From Linderina pennispora (Eukaryota; Kickxellomycota; Kickxellomycetes; Kickxellales; Kickxellaceae), in contig NW_024468261.1 of the NCBI RefSeq assembly GCF_002104995.1, positions 124,001 through 188,000 of the forward strand: a stretch of DNA of 64,000 bases, in the 5' to 3' direction. Numbering within the stretch: position 1 is the first letter of the stretch; every line of letters begins with the position of its first letter. Shown in pieces: positions 10,217 through 20,580 of this stretch. The notes below the pieces were generated by a model. It worked only from the letters and a program-made list of their open reading frames with translations. It did not search any database and had not been told where the DNA came from. A program made the translations under genes and the position numbers.

Positions 10217-10867
10217 ATGGCCGACAATACTGCGCTCCTGACGTCGGGTGCCAAGATCTACTCGAAGAAGCGCAAGGCCAAGAAGGAGCAAGTCGAAGAG
10301 GTGACATTTGACCCGAAGGCGCGGCGGACATTCCTGACCGGCTTCCACAAGCGCAAGCAGGAGCGACGCGAGCGCGCCATAACTTTGGCCAAGGAGAAGG
10401 AGCGCGAGGAGCGGCGCGAGATGCGGCGCGAGAAGCGCGACCAGGAGCGCCAGACGATTGCGCAGAAGATCCGCGAAAGCAAGATCTTCTACGGCGTGCC
10501 GCTCTCGGAAGACGAAGAGGATGAGGGCGAGGACGAGGACGAGGAGGTTGCGGTGCTGACGGGCGAGGACTCAGTCACCACGGTTACGGTTACCAAGGAC
10601 TTTGACCCGACCAATATTGACGACGAGAGCCTGGGGCTGAAGAAAATGACGCCTAATGAGCTCGCCGTGGATCTGAAGCGCAAGGCGGAGCAGGCGGATG
10701 CGTCGGAGAGCGAGGAGGAGGCGCCCAAGAAGAAGGCGAAGAAGAAGACAAAAAAGTTCCGCTACGAGACGCACGCGAAGCGCCGCGACCGGAACTCCAA
10801 GACGGCAGCGGCCAAGTCCAAGGTTGCTGCGCGGCATGCTGCCAGCGGCAAGAAATCGAAGAAATAA
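10217..10867 (+). CDS. RRP17: RRP17/NOL12-type nucleolar rRNA-processing protein
   Basis: A 216-residue, very basic and charged protein. It has the Nol12 signature VTFDPKARRTFLTGFHKRKQ at about residues 29-48, followed by a long ERREMRREKRDQERQ coiled-coil-like region, an acidic stretch and a lysine-rich tail ending GKKSKK. Rrp17/NOL12 is a nucleolar factor (5'-3' exonuclease in yeast) for 5' trimming of 5.8S and 25S rRNA. The start at 10217 is the first ATG that leads into the conserved core. Its 3' end converges on the NmrA-like gene, 56 bp away. Confidence 0.88.
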   Translation: MADNTALLTSGAKIYSKKRKAKKEQVEEVTFDPKARRTFLTGFHKRKQERRERAITLAKEKEREERREMRREKRDQERQTIAQKIRESKIFYGVPLSEDEEDEGEDEDEEVAVLTGEDSVTTVTVTKDFDPTNIDDESLGLKKMTPNELAVDLKRKAEQADASESEEEAPKKKAKKKTKKFRYETHAKRRDRNSKTAAAKSKVAARHAASGKKSKK

Positions 10868-10923
10868 GAGGGCAATCTGTATTTGGTATATTTGCAAGTA
10901 TAGAAAAAATTCAATGTTTTTGT

Positions 10924-11992
10924 TTACTCGGCAGCGGCGGCAGGCGGGCAGAGCGACGGGTCGGCGGCCTGGCCAATGCCCTCGGTGACGGAGCTGCTGG
11001 TTTCGCTGCGGTGGATGGAGGAGCCGTGGATGCCCAGGCTGGTGGTCTCAGCCTGCAGGAGCATGCGGTCCAGGGTCTCCTTCACGGGCTCCGGCTTGAA
11101 CTTGAACAGGTCGTTGTCAAGCGGCTCGCCCTTGGGGTTAACCTGCGCCAGCCCCTCCTCGATCAGCAGACGGCAGTAGATCTCGAAGGCGCGCAGGTCC
11201 TGCTTCTTTGCCAGCTCGCAGAACTTGAGCTTCGCCTCGTCGATGCTCACGAGCTTGACGTTCTTGCCGCACTCGTTGTCGGTGACAACCTTGATCAGCT
11301 CGCGCATACGTGTGGTCGAGCCGGCATAGCGGACCGTCCGGTTCAGCATTTCCTGCGGGCGCCGGACAACCTCAGCAATCACACGAATGACGTCCTGCTG
11401 GCATGTGCAGCTCATTGGCGTGCCGCCGCGACCCACCAGCGTGGCCGACCGGCGCGAGAGCTTCAGGCCGAGCATGCGCGGATCCAGGTAGTCCAGCGCC
11501 AAGCCGGTGTAGATCGCCGTATGTGCAATCATGCCCTGCTTTTCGCGCAGATACATCAGCACATCGCGCTTCGCCGCCAGTGGCCCGTCGAACGGCAGCC
11601 ACGACGACGTGCAGTATTCGACGCCAAACTCGGACGGTATAAACCACTTGACCCCGGCCTGGATGGCTCCGTCAATCATCGCGAACTGGCTCGGCACTGC
11701 GGCAAACCCGATAGCGCTGACTACCACGTCAATGTCGCAGAAGGCTGAGGCGAAGGCCGAGGAGCTGGCGTCGGCGTACGTGGAGACCTGGGCGCCCAGG
11801 GATTGCAGCTCGCGCAGCCGCATCTCCTTGTCCTGAGGAGTCGGCGGTTTTGCGTGTCACTGCGCGGACACATGCAAAGGCCTTGGAGTGCAACAGCGCC
11901 TTGAGAATGCTGCCGCCGTAGCCGCCGGTGCCGACCACGGCAATGCGCAAGTAGCCGGCGCTGTCTGCGGATGTCATTGTAGTAGCAGTCAT
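10924..11992 (-). CDS. NmrA/isoflavone-reductase-like NAD(P)-binding protein (frameshifted)
   Basis: An atypical short-chain dehydrogenase-type protein. The N-terminal Rossmann motif IAVVGTGGYGGSILKALL is read in one frame (from ATG 11992). The remainder, from RLRELQSLGAQVSTY through VVSAIGFAAVPSQ and WFIPSEFGVEY, is in another. The frames join near 11850, where one A fewer in an AAAA run would give an uninterrupted protein. This points to a one-base consensus error or a recent inactivating indel. KWFIPSEFG is characteristic of the isoflavone reductase/phenylcoumaran benzylic ether reductase branch of NmrA proteins. In fungi these act as redox-sensing regulators or small-molecule reductases, so no substrate is proposed. 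The C-terminus is Ala-rich. Confidence 0.78.
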
Positions 11993-12016
11993 GGTAATAG
12001 GTAGATATGAATACAA

Positions 12017-12555
12017 TGTAGTGAAAAGTGGTACGTGCGGCGGTTATCAGAAAGTGGGGAACAAAGTGAAGGAAGAAAGGTCACGGAGCCTGGTTGCCCG
12101 TCCGGGCACTTAAATCGTATGCTTTTGGGGGGCAAGAGCGAAAAATAGCCCTCGGGTGCCTCTGCATGGGTAAGTAAAAAGTGTGGGCATTATTTTTTTT
12201 GGCGCTAGTGGAGTCTTGCACAAAAAAGTGAAATAGCCCGAAGCATGCGAATCACGCTACAACCCTGATGGGTGCAGATGGTAGTGCTCCCGGCTCTCTT
12301 GGCGGACCGTCCCACCAGCCAGTTGGTCGCACACAGTATAGGGAAATCCGTTCTGGACGCGCCCACCCGTTCCGCAAGGAAAGTACAGCCGGCATCGCAC
12401 CCCAGTGCTGCTCCCGCCCCTGGTGCCACACACGCAATGCTCGGGTTTCCTGCCATGTGGGCTGACAGGCAACCACACAGGGGAAAAACCTGACCACCAT
12501 ATCTCCGTATCTAGATTGGCAGCGCGGAATCCTGCAACCACACACACATCCAGTT
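12017..12555. other. intergenic region
   Basis: Lies between the start of the NmrA-like gene and the 3' end of the RBM22-type gene. It contains short overlapping chance frames only. It presumably holds the NmrA-like gene promoter and the 3' UTR of the splicing factor gene. Confidence 0.5.
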
Positions 12556-13572
12556 TCATTTCGGCTGTGCACCCTGCGCTGTTGGATCCTGGCTGGGATA
12601 TGCCATCGCACGGGTGCTACCGGGTGGTGGCGGCGGAGCGCCGGCTGTTGTCGGCTTGGGCGCGTCAGCTCGGGGGCCCTTGGGTCGGGCGCGCCCCCAC
12701 GCAACCCTGATCGACTTGCCCCCGATCACGCACCCGCCGATCACCGCCTGCGCAGCAGCCTCGGCGCCTGCACGCGTCTTGAAGTTGACAAAGGCACAGC
12801 CCTTGGCAGGCACCACGTTGACGCTCTTGACCTCGCCGTACGCATAGAAATACCCCTTGATGTCATCAGCCGAGGTCTCAGCGGTAAGGCCGACCAGGAA
12901 CAGCGACGCAATGCTTTTGTCGTCGGGCGGCGCCAGGCCATCGACCTTTGCGGAGCTGCGCGCCAGCATGCGCTTGGCCACGGGATCGTTGGTGCCATGG
13001 TACCGGTCGATGATGTTCTGCTTGGCCAGCTCGCCGTCGGCCTTGGGCAGCTCGTGCCGGTACGGGCACTCGTTGCCGCGCGTGCACGTGCCCTTGGCGA
13101 AAAACGAGCACAGGTGCGGCTTGTTGCGCTCGTAGTACGGCCCGCGTCGCGCCATGCGCTTCAGCATCTCGCGGCCGGCCGGGTTTGCCCGCCCGGAAAA
13201 GTCCAACGGTGTGTCTGTGCGCGCCTGGTTCTCCATGTAGTGCCGGCGGTTGATGTCGTCGCGCGGCGCCGCATCCTCAAGGCCCAGCGCCGAGTCGCGC
13301 ACCTGCACCGGCAGCCCGTGCTCCAGGTCCAGAATGCATGTCTGGCAGACATTCTTCAGCTTGGCACACGACTGGCAGATCTCAGTCTTCTTGTACCGCA
13401 TCCCGCGGCCCGGCAGCCACCGGAAGACTGTGAACGGCTTGGCGCATACCTTGCACTCCTTGCCGAACCGCTCCTTCGTCATCCGCACGTACGGGTTCTC
13501 GCCCAGACACGTCTCGCACAGAATCGGAAACTCGGAATCCTCCCACGTCTGCAGCGATTCGTTCTTCGACAT
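12556..13572 (-). CDS. RBM22/ECM2(SLT11)-type pre-mRNA splicing factor
   Basis: A 338-residue protein with the layout of RBM22 and Slt11/Ecm2. The N-terminal Cys-rich zinc-finger block (CETCLGENPYVRM, CKVCAKPF, CQSCAKLKNVCQTC) spans residues 18-80. A CCCH finger (HLCSFFAKGTCTRGNECPYRH, about 152-172) follows, then an RRM (SLFLVGL... CAFVNFKTRAGAEAA, about 220-295). The tail is rich in proline and glycine. These proteins bind U6 snRNA and the intron in the activated spliceosome within the Prp19-related complex. No intron is present. It is divergent from the OrsD-like gene, with 307 bp between starts. It is the second NTC-type splicing gene in the window besides ISY1. Confidence 0.93.
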   Translation of the reverse strand: MSKNESLQTWEDSEFPILCETCLGENPYVRMTKERFGKECKVCAKPFTVFRWLPGRGMRYKKTEICQSCAKLKNVCQTCILDLEHGLPVQVRDSALGLEDAAPRDDINRRHYMENQARTDTPLDFSGRANPAGREMLKRMARRGPYYERNKPHLCSFFAKGTCTRGNECPYRHELPKADGELAKQNIIDRYHGTNDPVAKRMLARSSAKVDGLAPPDDKSIASLFLVGLTAETSADDIKGYFYAYGEVKSVNVVPAKGCAFVNFKTRAGAEAAAQAVIGGCVIGGKSIRVAWGRARPKGPRADAPKPTTAGAPPPPPGSTRAMAYPSQDPTAQGAQPK

Positions 13573-13879
13573 AATAATTGTTGAAAATATACGGATTGGA
13601 AGTCAAGAGAGCCGCTGGACCGATGTTGTGCTCACGCAGCTAAAAAAGAAAAAATGGCACGCATTGGCCAATCAGAAAATCAACCGATCAGGGTATGTGG
13701 GCTCTCGCTGCGGAGACATTTCCACATATGGAGCACGTGAGTCGACTTGCCATGTAGCCTGCCGACGGTGCCGGAGGAGGGGGTGCAGGCGCCACCGGGT
13801 GTCTGGGATATTTAGTGATCCCCTGTGCCATCTGCATCTCTACTCGCTAGTTTTCCCTTCATACCCAAACCCCAATACC

Positions 13880-16000
13880 ATGGCCAAAGTAATCACCACC
13901 AGGGACCGTCTGAGCTACTATCTCTGCAGCAACTGCACAGCCTCCTTCGCCAACACCAGGCTCCTATACACGCACCAATGCACCTCGCATAGCCGCTACA
14001 TAGTGACATTCGGCCCCGATCGCGCAATTGAATTCAATGACATAACCGGCGCCGGTGTGCGGTGCTTCTGCGGCCAGGTATTCGACGACGGCCGGCTCTT
14101 TACACACGCTCAGCGGTGCGACTTCTGCCTAGCCAAGGCCGACGAGCCCTTTGCCAGCATCAACGACTGGGATGACAGGGAATCCGACAAGGAAGTGGCA
14201 GCGACCAGCCATACCACATTTGCCGATAACTTTGAGGTTATCGATGATGACGGATTTGACTTGGCGGATGTGACCATGACGGATCAACCAACCCTGCTCA
14301 ACCAGCTGCCGCACGCCACGCAGAGGGTCAATTCTGCCACCAGCGCGATTATGCCAGAGGTATCGAGTGCCGTGATGCGCCTGCTGGAGGACCCTGCACT
14401 GCATATGCAGGAGGAGCAGGACACAGCCATGCATCCGAAGCTGCAGAGCACTCAGGACAGCGGGATCATCGAGCCTCTGGCGCTGAAGGGCGTAGGACTG
14501 GTTGTTTACGAGCCACTGGGTCTGCTTATCTGCAAGTCCTGCCATGCAACCGTTCCACCTCAGACGCTGAAGGCGCACCTGCACCAGTATCACTCGAAGC
14601 TCCAATGTAAGTGAAAAATACCCGCCGCATCCGCCTGTGCTGTTGCTCACCAATCCCTCAGCCTTCCCTGTGTAGTCTCTGAGTTCTTCAGCGCAACCGA
14701 CGGGTCCGCAAAGGTGTGCGTATATGGCATGCAGGCGGTAACCCACGCCTGCAACTTTGTAAAGGAAAACAAGGCCCTCATCAAGCCCTTCGAGGCTGTC
14801 AGGGACGCCATCTTGCGCCTCCCCAAGCCCACACACCCCGTGCCGCTGCTCCCTGTGCTCAGCCGCCGCGGCTTCTCCTGCAAGGCCTGCGGCCATGTGT
14901 ACATCAAGCGCGCACTCCTCACCAAGCATCTGCCCGATTGCCCCCTATTGGGGAATATCGAAAAGAGCCTCTTGGACTCTGCCAACCCTTCCAAGTACCT
15001 GCTAAGCCACGGGCGCGTGCAGCGCATCTGGTGGCATGGTCGCGACACCCTCTACATAGTTACACCCAGCCCAACCACCACGCCAGATGGCTCCGACTCC
15101 GATGCAATATACCCGGACCAGATCGGCCACCCAGAGGGCCTGCCCATGAATAGCGATGCCAGCGATTCCTGCACCAGCGATCCGGAAACCAAGGACCGTG
15201 GGCCGAGCCTGGTCAACCCGCAGATTGTGCCGCGCAAGGCGGCATCGCTGCGTACCCGTTCGCAGCTTCCAGAGCCGATGACATTGCGTAACCCATTGCT
15301 GGCGGCGGCACGCACACCTGCCATGTCGCTGCAGAAGGCACTGGTGACTGCCACGGAGCTCTTCGACTCCTATGTGCTGGGCGGCCTGCCAGTGCATGAT
15401 CTGACGCTAGCCATAGCCGCCGGGCTGGCTGACAATCCGCGGTGCCAGGACCCTGGGTATTCGTTCCTGAGCGATCCACGCAACAAACTCGATCGCTACA
15501 AACACACCCTACAGCAGCACCTGGCCACCTCCCAGTTCCTGTCGCCTACCGACTACCAGCTGCTGCATCCGCAGAGCGCCGAGGCCCTGGTCGCCCGCTT
15601 TCAGCTCCGCCAATGGCTGGCATTCACCGCGCAGTTCGTAGATATTCTTTTGCTGTGCCTACAGCTGACCGGTATCACCGCCACATGCGGTGTCTCTACC
15701 GAGGATATCCGCTTTTGCAATGCCGAGTACGCCACGCGCAACCTGTTTGCTTCTCTGGGCACGCTGATGGTCGTCAACAATGATGTCACCACCGGCTATC
15801 TCTCGGCACCCTTCTACCTGCCCGCTCCCCTGGCCAGCCTTGTCGTCCAGTACCTGGCCATGGTGCGGCCGATGGAACTCAAGGCGATAGTGGTCCTGCA
15901 TAAGCGCAGGAACCCGGACTTTTATGCTGACGCAATGACTGCGTACTCGTCATTCCTGTTTGTTCGTGAAGGACGCCAGATCATAGTTGACTCGTACTAA
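13880..16000 (+). CDS. OrsD-like zinc-finger protein, copy A (two exons)
   Basis: Exons 13880-14606 and 14676-16000 (69-nt intron, GTAAGT donor, TGTAG acceptor) give 683 residues. Four Cys/His clusters are visible: CSNC near residue 15, the CFCG pair near 55, an OrsD-type finger YEPLGLLICKSCH...HLHQYH at about 212-240, just before the intron, and FSCKACGHVY...HLPDC after it. The C-terminal third ends with RNLF...LPAPLASLVVQYLAMVRPMEL. That pattern resembles the domain between the OrsD finger and the RecQ helicase in large fungal OrsD-helicase (telomere-linked) proteins, but no helicase follows here. The Pfam OrsD family was named for a gene of the orsellinic acid cluster; its molecular function is unknown. 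A paralogue follows directly. Confidence 0.75.
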
Positions 16001-16313
16001 ATTATCTTACAAGAGAGTGATAGTCTTGCACATAGCCGTCGGTCTCCTATTATTGCTGTGATCAGAAATAACGCAGAATTTGTGATCCTGCCTTCAATTC
16101 TTCTCCCTCTTGGGAGCTGGATGCTAAAATTCGCCGATTGCTTCCTGGTCCCTTGTCCTGTTTTTGTTTCCTGCCACCCTTGCATTTCATCAATTCCAAC
16201 AGGCTTTTTCTCCCTCTTCTTCCACTCACTGTACACTTCTGATTCCATTCAATACTGCCACTTCCTTGCAAAGCCGACCTGACACTGCACAAAGAACAGA
16301 GATACACCTTATA

Positions 16314-18199
16314 ATGAAAGCCCACGATCCCTTGCAGCCCAGCAGCGGTAGCCAGGTAACTGCTCTGGTCGGTGGCTGCACCTTGGCATTCAGCACACGG
16401 CGCGGATACCAGATCCAGTGCTATTGTATGAAGCTCCTCGATCCAAAGTACATAGCGAGCCATGCACCTGCCTGCTTCTACTGTCTGGTGGAAGTAGCAC
16501 GCCTGGCGAATCCCACTTGCCCATTGTCGACAATTAGCGATGATTCTGAGGAAGGGGGCCAGGTCATGGGTTATGCGCCACCAATGGGTCTGGGATCCAG
16601 CTTGCATACTGTGGGCGGCGCGGGCGACATGATATTGGATGAGTGCTATGCCTTGAAGGCCGTCAATCTGGCCATATACTTGCCATTGGGCGTTCTGGTA
16701 TGCACTAGATGTCGCGAGACTGTGTGCCCTGAGAACATCTATAATCATATCAAGGAGAAACATCCGTACCGGGGCCTGTGTAAGTAGGCAAGCTTGAGGG
16801 GAGCCTAGGAGGCACCATGGATGCCGGGACTAGTTCTTACCAGTGTGCTGGATTTCGTAGGTTCTGACCATTGTCCCCAGCATACACGTTATTCTTATGC
16901 AATGTAGCTTCTGGAGTCAGGCAATACGCGCCGGAGAAGGGGGCACTGGCTATTGCCTACCTGTTTCTGAACAGCAGGGCGATCTTTCCGCCAGAGAAGT
17001 TGCGGGAAAGGGTGCGCAAGATGCCAGTCCCAACCCTCCCAATCCCGCATATCAAGACCCTTGGCGCTTGCTGCCAATGTCTAGCCTGTGGAGAGGTGAT
17101 CTTCCCGCACACTGCTAGCCATGACCATCTACAGGCTTGCTCCAAGACTGTACACGCACAACTTTCTAAATCACCTGGAACCACTCCTCGGCAGCCCACG
17201 CTGGCGCACTATAGCGCAGCACAGCGCATCAATATCACCGCCGACGAGCACATGTATATGATTGTCAGCAAGTCAATAGCAAAGGAATCTGCAGTGCAGC
17301 TGGCCAATTCTACTAATGACCTGAATATTGCATTGACAGCTGCACTAGATGCGATACAGCCCCGCAAAGAACCTGAGCATGTCGCATCACGCTTGCTGTC
17401 GGACATTGAGCCGTCGAGTGAATTCAGCACATCTACGCTAGTCCCCCACCAGACCCCACCGCAAGTAGCACCATCCCTGTCCGCTGCAACACCTCACCGG
17501 ACTCCAGCAACCAGTGCCCAGCATATTTTTGAAATTCCACGCAACCTAATAGTTCCTGTAGACGAGCAGCTGCCGATCGAGCAGGCCGTAGCCAATGCAC
17601 AACGCATCCTGCACGAGGAGCTACTGCGCGGCCTGTCCGTGCAGCACACGGGCTTCACACTCACGCAGCGCATTCTCGACGACACGTACTGCGTCGATCC
17701 CGGCTACTCGTTTATCGATGACCGACGCAACGGCTTCCAGGACCACTCGACTGTTTTGTACACGCACCTGGAAGCGACCGGGTATTTTACTGCAAACACA
17801 CTTACCACAGCCAGAGATTGGCTGGGGTTCGCCGGCGCTTTCATCGACGAGCTGCACAATAGCATACGTGGCATCTCCACATCAGTGATCCCCGACATGG
17901 CGCTTGCGAACTTGCGCATCCGCAATGCCAACGGCATTAAGCGCAACTTGTTTTACTCTATGCAGTCTGCTGAGCTGAGATTCTGTGGAACCGGCGGTGT
18001 ACATCTGCCGTCAGTGTATTTGCCGCCGCCACTGACCAATCTGCTGCTTGTCTATCTAGTGTTTGTACGTCCGGTGGAGCGTCGTATGGCACTGGAGCTG
18101 ACAAACGGTGCTGGCGGCTCCAGGGAGGGTGACTCGCAGGCGGCATTTGAGGCATATTTATTTGTCAGAGATTCTCGACGCACCCTTATCATTCCATGA
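16314..18199 (+). CDS. OrsD-like zinc-finger protein, copy B (two exons)
   Basis: Exons 16314-16779 and 16881-18199 (101-nt intron, GTAAGT donor, CCCCAG acceptor) give 594 residues. The domain order matches the upstream gene. There is an N-terminal Cys cluster (IQCYCMKLL...CFYC), then the OrsD finger YLPLGVLVCTRCRETV...HIKEKH ending just before the intron, and CQCLACGEVIF...HLQAC after it. A Pro/Thr-rich linker leads to a C-terminal domain with the shared DPGYSF motif and YLPPPLTNLLLVYLVFVRPVE. The intron sits at the same place as in copy A, so the pair arose by tandem duplication and then diverged strongly. The acceptor was chosen because the upstream TAG would bring an early stop. Function is unknown; a role in nucleic-acid binding is only suggested by the fingers. 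Confidence 0.72.
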
Positions 18200-18448
18200 T
18201 ATACTTGTGAAGCATAATATATTTCTAGCATTTGATTCTCTGTATATAGCTGTCACAAATGAATAGCGACACTTGAAACCTATGTTGAAATCATGTTACA
18301 TATATGGCAATTGAAAACCAAGGAGTATATCAGTTTCTAGCGAAATATAGCACAACAGCGAAAACACAGATTGATAGATCAATATACAATCAAGGATATT
18401 GGCTATGTGCATGCTCAAAATGACTCCATGTATTTTCACGATGTCGGT

Positions 18449-19750
18449 TTAAACTTTAGCAAAGATATCCCTAGTAATCAGCAACCGGATCATGACCAAG
18501 AACACAACCGCTACTGCAAAAAGTGCGCCAGTGTAAATTATCAGAGAACTGAAATCTGCTCCATGTCCATACTTGTCTAGCAGTCGGCCAGCGACAGGCG
18601 AGCTGATAAGCTGTCCAGCGAAGAATGACACAAATAGTAACCCTAGAATACTTGGCAGACGCTGGAGGCCATATAGACTTGCAGCAGCGACGGGAAATAC
18701 TGTGACTAGACTGCCGCTGGACATTCCAAAAACGAATGCCTCAATAATGAGCACCGCCGTATTCTTGAAGGGCAACCAGAGGACGAATATTCCGAGAGAC
18801 GATACCAGCGAGCAAATAGCGAGTGTACTGATAGGACCTATATATGCTGCCAGGATACCAGAGAGCAGACGTCCAAAGAACCCGCCAACATTCATCAGTG
18901 CCGAGATATTGGCATCCCATGAAATGTCTTTATGCAGCACGACGACTGCATAGTTTGGCATGAATGCGAATGGAATGAAAAATCCTGCACCGCCTGTGAT
19001 CCCAAACAGAAGCAGTAGGATAAACTTGGGGTCACGTAAGAGTGTATGTTCGATAAACCTCTTGCGTGGCGGTGCTTCAATCCGTCGCTTCATCGGCAGC
19101 GTTGCACTACTGCACATGGCAATCTGTATCAGGCCTGAAATGCGCAGCGCCCACCGGTATCCGTGGCTCTTGATGATGGCCCGCATGGCAAACGACTGCC
19201 ATATCCCGCCTACTGCACTTCCACTGATGGCAATGCCCACTGCTATAGGCTTGTACTTTACCATCCACTGGGAAGGAAGGGTCATTGCGACAGTGAACAT
19301 AGCAGAGAATCCAATACCAGTTATAATTCCCTGCGTGGCGATAAGCGATGCTGGCGAGGTACAGCCTGAAGCAATTAGTAACCCAGCGCCAGAAAAGAGC
19401 GTGCCAATTATGCCCACTATGCGAATATCGATGCGCTCCATCATCGGGCCAAAGATGATTCCACAGAAAAAAGTAAGGCCAATTTGCATGGTACCTATCC
19501 ATGCCAGCGTCGATGATGGGGTACCAGGAAACTCTTTTGTGAGATATTCATCCATGTACACACCAAATGATGCAGCTGTGCCAACAGAAGCCATTGTATA
19601 AACGAATGAACCAGCAATAACCAGCCATCCATGAGCGGTATCGGATTCTGGAGTAGAGTCGCCAGCTGGGTGGTCAACTGATACGATGCACTTGTCCGCT
19701 TGTGCAATACTTGCTAGCGTGGTGTTATTAGTATTGGTACTGGCTTGCAT
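18449..19750 (-). CDS. MFS transporter, monocarboxylate porter-like
   Basis: A 433-residue major facilitator protein with about 12 hydrophobic segments. The first begins at HGWLVIAGSFVYTMASVG (about residue 40) and is followed by FGVYMDEYLTKEF, the typical loop of fungal MCT-like (Mch) permeases. TM4-5 carry AISGSAVGGIWQSF. A basic cytoplasmic loop, LPMKRRIEAPPRKRF, lies mid-protein. The C-terminal half contains GGFFGRLLSGILAAYIGP. Homologues act in the plasma or vacuolar membrane on monocarboxylates, riboflavin or secondary metabolites; the substrate cannot be told here. A rearranged pseudogene copy lies at 31350-32390. It is convergent with OrsD-like copy B. Confidence 0.88.
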   Translation of the reverse strand: MQASTNTNNTTLASIAQADKCIVSVDHPAGDSTPESDTAHGWLVIAGSFVYTMASVGTAASFGVYMDEYLTKEFPGTPSSTLAWIGTMQIGLTFFCGIIFGPMMERIDIRIVGIIGTLFSGAGLLIASGCTSPASLIATQGIITGIGFSAMFTVAMTLPSQWMVKYKPIAVGIAISGSAVGGIWQSFAMRAIIKSHGYRWALRISGLIQIAMCSSATLPMKRRIEAPPRKRFIEHTLLRDPKFILLLLFGITGGAGFFIPFAFMPNYAVVVLHKDISWDANISALMNVGGFFGRLLSGILAAYIGPISTLAICSLVSSLGIFVLWLPFKNTAVLIIEAFVFGMSSGSLVTVFPVAAASLYGLQRLPSILGLLFVSFFAGQLISSPVAGRLLDKYGHGADFSSLIIYTGALFAVAVVFLVMIRLLITRDIFAKV

Positions 19751-20482
19751 TAGTACGAAACAGGATATTGAAAACTGGACATAGAGAAGAGATAATAAGC
19801 ATATCTGGCCTGAAGCCAGTGCCTTTTTGTTGAAGTACTCTTCCGAAGTACTATTCCGTTGGCATTAGTTCATGGGAGTATTACCATGGACAACAATGTC
19901 TGTGGCATGGGAAATGCTGGCATTATGCCGCTATTGTGAGGGGCAGAGGGTAGTGAGAAGGGTTTGGGTAGCGTCAGATTCCTGTACTTGTCACACTTCA
20001 GGCTATAACACTGGATAACTTTTGCTGAGCAATAATTCAGCATGTACTCCAATATGAAGGTCAGCGGCAAAGGTGCTCAGCCCAGCCAAATTAATAGTGT
20101 ACCAATGTTTTCGGTCTTCCATATGTGAGAGGTTTGAGAGCGCAAAACAATAGGGGGCCAGAGTCCGGAGAACACCAGGACGGTATATATAGGGATGATA
20201 GTCATGAACTCTATGTAAAGAGAGTATTGTCTGTAACTGTATAAAGACTTATCAACGATAAAAGTATTGCACTGTTTTCATTACCACCAAGCAGGCGTTC
20301 TCTGGTAGAATCCAAGATCCAATTACTGCGAGCTACATAGCGTTTCTTTCCGCTAGTATCATTTTCCATATGCATCATTTCCTTTAGGCTGTGCCAGAGG
20401 GATCGTATAAGCCCTTAACACCCACGCCCACCCTTTCCTGTTTCTTTAGCTTTTCATACTAGAAATACTCTGCTCGCGATGC
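19751..20482. other. intergenic region flanking the Fanzor right end
   Basis: AT-rich sequence without a supportable gene. It includes the MFS gene promoter and, next to position 20483, the right flank of the Fanzor element. In element orientation the first flanking bases are GCATCGCGAGCAGAGTATTT. In this system they would be used as the guide segment. Confidence 0.5.
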
Positions 20483-20580
20483 GAGCTCGGCTACTAGTCA
20501 GCATGGGTTGACACATCGATAAGGGCATCACGGCGAACCGGTCATTTGAACGTGTCGGATGGTTGTTGGTGCAATGTCGA
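20483..20580 (-). ncRNA. candidate Fanzor guide (omega) RNA scaffold
   Basis: The 98 nt following the nuclease stop codon are conserved in the short element copy. Positions 20525-20575 are identical over 51 nt to 35961-36011, and the next 42 nt differ at only four positions. The adjacent coding parts have drifted to roughly 75-80 percent by eye. A short hairpin, CGG-TTCG-CCG, is visible within the block. In TnpB and Fanzor systems the guide RNA is transcribed from this end and its scaffold stops at the element boundary. The RNA may start further upstream inside the coding frame. Expression is not shown. Confidence 0.62.
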
